64,000 nucleotides of DNA from Streptomyces sp. NBC_01241. GTDB taxonomy: Bacteria; Actinomycetota; Actinomycetes; Streptomycetales; Streptomycetaceae. The notes beneath the pieces were generated by a model. It saw nothing but the letters and a program-made list of their open reading frames with translations, did no database searches and was not told the DNA's origin. The first letter of the stretch is position 1, and every line of letters starts with the position of its first letter. The position numbers and the translations under genes were made by a program. This document shows, piece after piece, positions 58,983 to 64,000 of the stretch. Where the stretch lies: positions 3,940,501 through 4,004,500 of the forward strand of contig NZ_CP108494.1 in assembly GCF_041435435.1 (NCBI RefSeq), written 5' to 3'.

Positions 58983-59315
58983 GTGAAGAACCGAAGCGAA
59001 GCCGTCCGGGGAGTCGTCGGATGCATGGTCGCCGCCGCCGGTGGGGTTGCGGGGATGCTCGCCTGGGCCCCCTACGGCCGGCGCGGCATCTTCGGCGGCT
59101 TCGAGGGCGTGTCGAAGTGGGATGTGCTCTGGTTCGGGCTGCCGGTCATGACTCTCGGCGGCATCGCTGCCGGAATCACCCTCTTCGCCCTCGTCCAGGG
59201 AAAGTGGCGGCAGGCGCTCGGGGCGGGGGTGCTCCTCACGGCCCTCGTCGGCTTCGGGGTCGCGCTCGACGTCCTGGCCGGCCCGCCACTGAACTGCGAT
59301 CCGGGGCCGTGCTGA
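58983..59315 (+). CDS. Hypothetical three-span membrane protein
   Basis: A 110-residue protein with hydrophobic spans near residues 10-28, 48-66 and 78-97 and a C-terminal C-D-P-G-P-C. GTG start. No family recognised. It follows the ABC permease by about 100 bases. Confidence 0.6.
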   Translation: MKNRSEAVRGVVGCMVAAAGGVAGMLAWAPYGRRGIFGGFEGVSKWDVLWFGLPVMTLGGIAAGITLFALVQGKWRQALGAGVLLTALVGFGVALDVLAGPPLNCDPGPC

Positions 59316-59409
59316 GTCCCGGCCCCGCCCCTGCCTCACCCTCCCCCGTCCGCCAGCCGTCATCCCCCATCGCCCTCCGCCCTCCGCCCTCCGCCGTTCG
59401 CTCACTCCG

Positions 59410-60657
59410 TCACAGCTCGACGCGCAGTTCCTTCAGGCCCCTGATCACATAGCCCGGGTTCCACTCGGGTTCGGCCGTCAGGCACAGGTTCGGGGCCCGG
59501 CGCAGCAACTCACCGAAGGAGGCGGCAAGTTCGACGCGGGCCAGCGGGGCGCCCAGGCAGAAGTGGATGCCTGCGCCGAAGCTGATGTGCGGGTTCTCCC
59601 GGCGGGCCAGGTCCAGGGTGTCGGGGGCCGGGAAGCGGGCCGGGTCGCGGCTGGCGGAGCCGAAGAGGAGGGCGACCTCGGAGCCACGCGGAATGACCGT
59701 GCCGTCGATCTCGATGTCGTCGAGGACCCAGCGCTCGAAGAGCTGGAGCGGGGTGTCGTACCGCATCAGCTCCTCGATCGCCGTCGGCAACAGCCCGTGG
59801 TCGGCGCGCAGGGCGGCCAGTTGCCCGGGGTGGCGCAGCAGGGCCCACCAGCCGTTCACCGTGGTGTTGACGGTCGCCTCGTGGCCCGCGTTGAGCAGCA
59901 GGACGCAGGTGGAGATCATCTCCTGTTCGCTCAGCCGCTCTCCCTCGTCGTGGGCGGCGATGAGTGCGGAGATCAGATCCGAACCGGGGTTCTTGCGCCG
60001 CTCCTTGATCAGCTCGCGCAGATACGCGGAGAAGTCGAGCGAGGCACGGACGGCGGCGCGGGCGGTGTCGTCGGACGGGTTGAGTTCGTACATGCCGCAG
60101 ATCGCCGCCGACCAGGGCCGTAGCGGGGCGCGGTCGGACTCCGGGATGCCGAGCATCTCGGCGATGACGGCGACGGGCAGCGGCTCGGCGACCGATGTGA
60201 GCAGATCGCCGCCGCCCGCCTCGACGAACGAGTCGACCAGCCCGGCGGCGAGCCGTCGGACGGTCGGGACGAGCTGCTCGACCGTACGCGGGGTGAACGC
60301 CTTGGAGACCAGGCGCCGGATCCGGGTGTGGTCGGGGGCCTCCAGGTCGAGGAGCCCCTGCCCGTTGAGGGTGTGGAAGGGCTCGTGCTCGGCGGGCGGC
60401 GGCGTACGGCCGAACTCCTCGTGGGTGAAGCGGTGCAGGTACGTACGGCCCAGGCGGCGGTCGCGCAGCAGGGCGGACACGTCGGAGTGGTGCGGTACGA
60501 GCCACTGGTCGGTGGGCTCGAAGTAATGCACCCGGCCGGTGGCCCGCAGCCCGGCGTAGGCGGGGTACGGGTCGGCGACGAACGCCGGCGACCAGGGGTC
60601 GAAGGGGCGGACGGGTTCGAAGGAGCCATCGGCCGCGGAACGGGAAGACGGGTACAT
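59410..60657 (-). CDS. Cytochrome P450
   Basis: A 415-residue P450. Haem-binding F-G-A-G-I-H-F-C-L-G-A-P-L-A-R; I-helix A-G-H-E-A-T-V-N-T-T; E-E-L-M-R for the ExxR. Length and motifs fit the soluble bacterial CYP107-like group. Redox partners and substrate are not apparent. It stands alone in its operon. Confidence 0.93.
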   Translation of the reverse strand: MYPSSRSAADGSFEPVRPFDPWSPAFVADPYPAYAGLRATGRVHYFEPTDQWLVPHHSDVSALLRDRRLGRTYLHRFTHEEFGRTPPPAEHEPFHTLNGQGLLDLEAPDHTRIRRLVSKAFTPRTVEQLVPTVRRLAAGLVDSFVEAGGGDLLTSVAEPLPVAVIAEMLGIPESDRAPLRPWSAAICGMYELNPSDDTARAAVRASLDFSAYLRELIKERRKNPGSDLISALIAAHDEGERLSEQEMISTCVLLLNAGHEATVNTTVNGWWALLRHPGQLAALRADHGLLPTAIEELMRYDTPLQLFERWVLDDIEIDGTVIPRGSEVALLFGSASRDPARFPAPDTLDLARRENPHISFGAGIHFCLGAPLARVELAASFGELLRRAPNLCLTAEPEWNPGYVIRGLKELRVEL

Positions 60658-60769
60658 GTACGGACGCTAACCGGGCGGGACGGCCGCCGACCACCCTCCC
60701 CGGACGCCCCACCACCGACCCGCCTCGCCTCGGCCCAGCCCAGCCGGGCCCACCTCTGCCCACCTCCGC

Positions 60770-61450
60770 TCAGGAAGGTGTGACCAGCCGGGCCTCGTAC
60801 GCGAAGACGGCCGCCTGCGTGCGGTCGCGCAGCCCCAGCTTCACCAGGATGCGGCTCACATGTGTCTTGATGGTGGACTCGGCGACCACGAGACGGGAGG
60901 CGATCTCCGCGTTGGACCGGCCCTGGGCGATGAGCACGAGCACCTCCGTCTCGCGCTCCGTGAGGTCGCCGACCCGGGCGAAGGCGGGCGGGCGCGGGAC
61001 CTCGGCGAGCTTGGAGAACTCGTTGATCAGCCGCTTGGTGACGGTCGGGGCGAGCAGCGCCTCACCGCCGGCCACCACTCGTACGCCGTCGGCGAGTTGA
61101 CGGGCGGAGGCATCCTTGAGCAGGAAGCCGGACGCCCCGGCCCGCAGCGCCTGGTACACGTACTCGTCCAGGTCGAAAGTGGTCAGCACCAGCACCTTGG
61201 CGTCCGCGTCGGCGGCGACGATCTCGCGGGTGGCCTCGATGCCGTTGAGCTCGGGCATCCGGATGTCCATCAGCACCACGTCGGGGCGCAGCGCCGCGAC
61301 CTGCGCGATGGCCTGCCGGCCGTCGACGGCCTCGCCGACGACCTCGATCCCCGGCATGGCGTTGAGCAGCACCGAGAACCCCTCGCGGACCATCATCTGG
61401 TCGTCGACGATCAGCACCCGGATGGGCGGGACGGCGGAGGTGGCGGTCAT
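60770..61450 (-). CDS. NarL/LuxR-type response regulator
   Basis: A 226-residue regulator. The receiver has V-D-D-Q and phospho-acceptor D in V-V-L-M-D-I-R-M-P; the output is a LuxR helix-turn-helix (L-T-E-R-E-T-E-V-L, N-A-E-I-A-S-R-L). Its start overlaps the kinase stop as ATGA. Confidence 0.95.
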   Translation of the reverse strand: MTATSAVPPIRVLIVDDQMMVREGFSVLLNAMPGIEVVGEAVDGRQAIAQVAALRPDVVLMDIRMPELNGIEATREIVAADADAKVLVLTTFDLDEYVYQALRAGASGFLLKDASARQLADGVRVVAGGEALLAPTVTKRLINEFSKLAEVPRPPAFARVGDLTERETEVLVLIAQGRSNAEIASRLVVAESTIKTHVSRILVKLGLRDRTQAAVFAYEARLVTPS

Positions 61451-62796
61451 ACCTGCTCCACCTGCGCCTTGTGCGACTCCTGCGCCTTGTGCGTCTCATC
61501 CGTATCGCGGGCGGGCTGGACGGGGATGAACACGGTGATCTCGTAACCGCCCTCCGCCGTCGGCTCGGCCGTCATGTCGCCGTCCAGCATCGCGACCCGC
61601 TCCCGCATCCCCGTGATCCCGTGGCCGGCCCCCGGCGAGGGCTTCACCGGACCGGTCGGCGGCCCGTTGACGACCCGCAGACCGAGTCCGCCCAGCACAT
61701 AGCCGATCTCGACCTTGGCGGTGGCGCCCGGTGCATGGCGCAGCGTGTTGCTGAGGGCTTCCTGAATGATCCGGTACGCCGACAGCTCGACGCCCTGCGG
61801 CAGTTCACGTACGGCGCCAGTGATCGTCTTCTCCGTCTCCAGACCCGCCTCGCGCACATTGACGAGGAGCCCGTCGAGCTGGGCGAGGGTGGGCTGCGGG
61901 GCGTCCGGCGCCTGGTAGTCCTCGGCCCGTACGACGCCGAGGACCCGGCGCAGTTCGGTGAGGGCGGCGACCGCGTTCTCCCGGATCGTGACGAAGGCCT
62001 GCTCCAGCTCGGGCGGCGGATTCTCCACCCGGTACGGGGCGGCCTCGGCCTGGATTGCGACGACCGACATGTGGTGCGCGACCACGTCGTGCAGCTCCCG
62101 GGCGATGGTGGTGCGCTCCTCCAGGAGCGTGCGCCGGTCGCGTTCCACGGCGGTCACGGTGCGCTGCACGGTCACCTCGCGTTCCGCGTCGCGACGGATC
62201 TGCACCACGGTCACCACCAGCAGCGCGAACGCGGACACCACGGCGAAGGCAGTGGTGTTCGACGTGGGGTGCCAGCCGACGTTCTCCAACACGGTGCCGA
62301 GCAGCACCGTGAAGCCCCACATCCAGGCAGCCGTACGGGGGCGGGTCCGGGCGGCGACCACGACCAGCACCGTCAGATGCGAAAGGAAGGCGCTCGGCGT
62401 CCAGGGCCAGGAGCCGCCATTGACGACCGCCGTCAACGGGGTGAGCGCCATCGATATCCAGAACGCACCGACCGGCCTGACCAGTGTCATCAGCACGGTG
62501 ACCGCCGGAAGCAGCGCGAGCACGATGACGTCGGGCACGAAAGGCAGCCCGCCGGAGTCCACCGAGACGAGGCCCATGAAGGCCACGAACAGCGCGACCG
62601 CCCCGACCAGCGCATGGGGTGTCCAGACGGCACGCTCACGCATCCGCTTCGGCAGCCGTCGCACCAGCGGCCCGTCGGTCCGCATCTGCTGCAGCGGACG
62701 GTAGGCGAAGGCGTTACGGAACAGGTCCTGCCGCAGGCCATCCAACGCCCCGGCGGCCACTCGGTACTCGGGGCTTCTTCTCTTGGTCTCGGTCAC
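61447..62796 (-). CDS. Sensor histidine kinase (HisKA_3 type)
   Basis: A 449-residue kinase with several N-terminal membrane spans (about 50-190). The phospho-histidine is in R-E-L-H-D-V-V-A-H-H-M-S; the ATPase has G-H-G-I-T-G-M-R-E-R-V. Signal unknown. Cognate of the adjacent regulator. Confidence 0.93.
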   Translation of the reverse strand: MTETKRRSPEYRVAAGALDGLRQDLFRNAFAYRPLQQMRTDGPLVRRLPKRMRERAVWTPHALVGAVALFVAFMGLVSVDSGGLPFVPDVIVLALLPAVTVLMTLVRPVGAFWISMALTPLTAVVNGGSWPWTPSAFLSHLTVLVVVAARTRPRTAAWMWGFTVLLGTVLENVGWHPTSNTTAFAVVSAFALLVVTVVQIRRDAEREVTVQRTVTAVERDRRTLLEERTTIARELHDVVAHHMSVVAIQAEAAPYRVENPPPELEQAFVTIRENAVAALTELRRVLGVVRAEDYQAPDAPQPTLAQLDGLLVNVREAGLETEKTITGAVRELPQGVELSAYRIIQEALSNTLRHAPGATAKVEIGYVLGGLGLRVVNGPPTGPVKPSPGAGHGITGMRERVAMLDGDMTAEPTAEGGYEITVFIPVQPARDTDETHKAQESHKAQVEQV

Positions 62797-62900
62797 GTTT
62801 CCACGGTAGGGGCCGAACCGGCGCGGGTCGTCAGCAGTGATACGGATCCTGCGCCGTCCGTCTCAAGTACTACGGGGCCCGCACCGCCGTCGGCCCCCGC

Positions 62901-63776
62901 TCACCAGGCAAGCTGGGCGAGCTCCTCCGCCACCACCGCACACGCGTCGCTCGCCGGATCGATCAGCGGATAGTGGCCGACGTCGGGCAGCAGAGTCAGG
63001 CCCACCGTCTCGCCCGCCTTTGCCGCCGCGTCGACGAACGCCTCCGCGACGGCCTGCGGCACATCGACGTCGGTGGTGCCCTGCACGACGGTGGTCGCGA
63101 TGCCGGTGGGCAGCAGCACGGCCGGGTCGGCGTGCGCGGCGCGCTCCTCGAAGTCCTCCTCGCGGCCGAGGAACTGGCCGACCGCCCCCGAGCAGACGTT
63201 CAGCTCGACGGCCGTGGTGAAGTCGGCGATCGGCGCGAGGGCGACCACGCCCCGCAGCGGCGGCGGTGCGGGCAGCCGCCACGGCGAACCCTCGGGCAGT
63301 ACGTGCCGGGCGGCGGCCCACAGGGCGAGCTGCCCGCCGGCGGAGTGCCCGGTGACGACGATCCGCCGGGCATCGGCCTCCGGGAGCTCCCGGGCCAGCA
63401 GCGCCGGCAGCGCGTCCATCGCCGCGGCGACATCGTCGAAGGTCTCCGGCCAACGGCCCGCGACCGGACCGGAACCCCGCTGCTGCGGGATCTCGCTGCC
63501 CCGCCGGTACTCGACACTGGCCACGGCGAAGCCGCGCCGGGCCAGGAAGTCCGCGAACGGCGACACATGCTGCCGGTCGTACGGCGCCCGCCACGATCCG
63601 CCGTGCAGGACGACCACGACCGGCGCCCCGGTCCGCCCGTCGCGCGGGGCGTAGAAGTCGATCAGCTGGTCGGGGTGGTTGCCGTAGCCGGCGGATGTGT
63701 CGGGGGCGACCGGTGGATGCGAGAGGGCCGACTCGGTCTCGGCTGCGTCACGATCACGCGCGGCAGAATCCGACAT
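62901..63776 (-). CDS. Alpha/beta hydrolase, probable kynurenine formamidase
   Basis: A 291-residue esterase-type hydrolase. Oxyanion motif V-L-H-G-G-S-W, nucleophile in G-H-S-A-G-G and histidine near V-G-H-Y-P-L. The upstream neighbour is a kynureninase, so formylkynurenine hydrolysis is the likely reaction. Confidence 0.75.
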   Translation of the reverse strand: MSDSAARDRDAAETESALSHPPVAPDTSAGYGNHPDQLIDFYAPRDGRTGAPVVVVLHGGSWRAPYDRQHVSPFADFLARRGFAVASVEYRRGSEIPQQRGSGPVAGRWPETFDDVAAAMDALPALLARELPEADARRIVVTGHSAGGQLALWAAARHVLPEGSPWRLPAPPPLRGVVALAPIADFTTAVELNVCSGAVGQFLGREEDFEERAAHADPAVLLPTGIATTVVQGTTDVDVPQAVAEAFVDAAAKAGETVGLTLLPDVGHYPLIDPASDACAVVAEELAQLAW

Positions 63777-63876
63777 GCTGCTCCAACCGTCCTGTAGCTG
63801 AGCCCAACTGGCCTGACCTGCGGGGACGGTACCAGTACGGAAGGCTCCCGTCCCCGCCGAGGATCACGGCAGGAGC

Positions 63877-64000
63877 TCAGCTCCCCCCGGAGGCGTCCGC
63901 CTGCTCCTCCGGGGACCCCTCCGCCAGCACCTCACCCAGCACTCGCGCCGCCCGCTCCACGTCCGTGAAACCCACGTACAGCGGGGTGAACCCGAACCGC
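63877..64000 (-). CDS. kynU: Kynureninase, C-terminal part (gene runs off the right edge)
   Basis: The last 40 codons before a TGA at 63877. The readable part R-F-G-F-T-P-L-Y-V-G-F-T-D-V matches the C-terminal region of kynureninases. The neighbouring hydrolase supports a tryptophan-to-anthranilate operon. Confidence 0.6.
   Translation of the reverse strand, partial: RFGFTPLYVGFTDVERAARVLGEVLAEGSPEEQADASGGS

Overview
The window is high-GC DNA with GTG starts, many ATGA/GTGA gene overlaps and a gene set (ask-asd, recR-ybaB, purA, SURF1, Spo0M, SigE-family sigma, PucR- and SARP-free regulators, actinobacterial serine/threonine kinase) that together point to a Streptomyces chromosome. The left third is an accessory, mobile region; the right two thirds are a conserved core arm with scattered gene remnants.

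1-10.2 kb is the right part of a DNA phosphorothioation island. dndB-dndC-dndD-dndE form an overlapping minus-strand operon, with dndA divergent from dndB across a short promoter region that carries a perfect inverted repeat. dndA runs tail to tail into a phosphorothioation-associated methyltransferase. To the left is another overlapping minus-strand operon (sigma4-like DNA-binding protein, GIY-YIG protein, and the start of a MORC/Hsp90-like GHKL ATPase cut by the window edge). A 46-bp 3' fragment of a tRNA-Pro gene at 10104-10149, followed by a terminator hairpin, marks the likely right attachment site.

10.2-19 kb is mobile-element territory: a small membrane peptide and an orphan HsdM-HsdS-type adenine methyltransferase, an IS701-family element in a CTAG target at the methyltransferase stop codon, an IS630-family element nested in the TA of one copy of that target duplication, a reading frame that joins half a GNAT acetyltransferase to the C-terminal half of a tyrosine integrase, and a three-gene serine-recombinase element bounded by 25-bp inverted repeats.

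19.3-21.8 kb carries the most unusual gene: an 851-residue protein with an N-terminal class I terpene synthase domain (DDxxD, NSE-like triad) and a C-terminal class II cyclase-like domain (DxDTT motif, five QW-like repeats). It looks like a bifunctional terpene cyclase and has no prenyltransferase or tailoring gene next to it.

22-64 kb is core: Spo0M-like protein, TatA, FBP-domain zinc-finger protein, secreted SGNH hydrolase, methyltransferase, S9 peptidase, SURF1, SigE-type sigma with its membrane partner, asd-ask, recR-ybaB, SLATT protein, GntR plus class III aminotransferase, MarR, Ser/Thr kinase, a DnaN paralogue, PucR-type regulator, TetR/NmrA pair with palindromic operators, purA, a GbsR/MarR-ABC exporter unit with palindromes at the promoter, a cytochrome P450, a NarL-type two-component system and a kynurenine-pathway pair at the right edge. 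Remnants of a LacI regulator, a LamG protein, a DJ-1 protein, an XRE regulator, an MFS transporter and a PstS-like binding protein lie between them.
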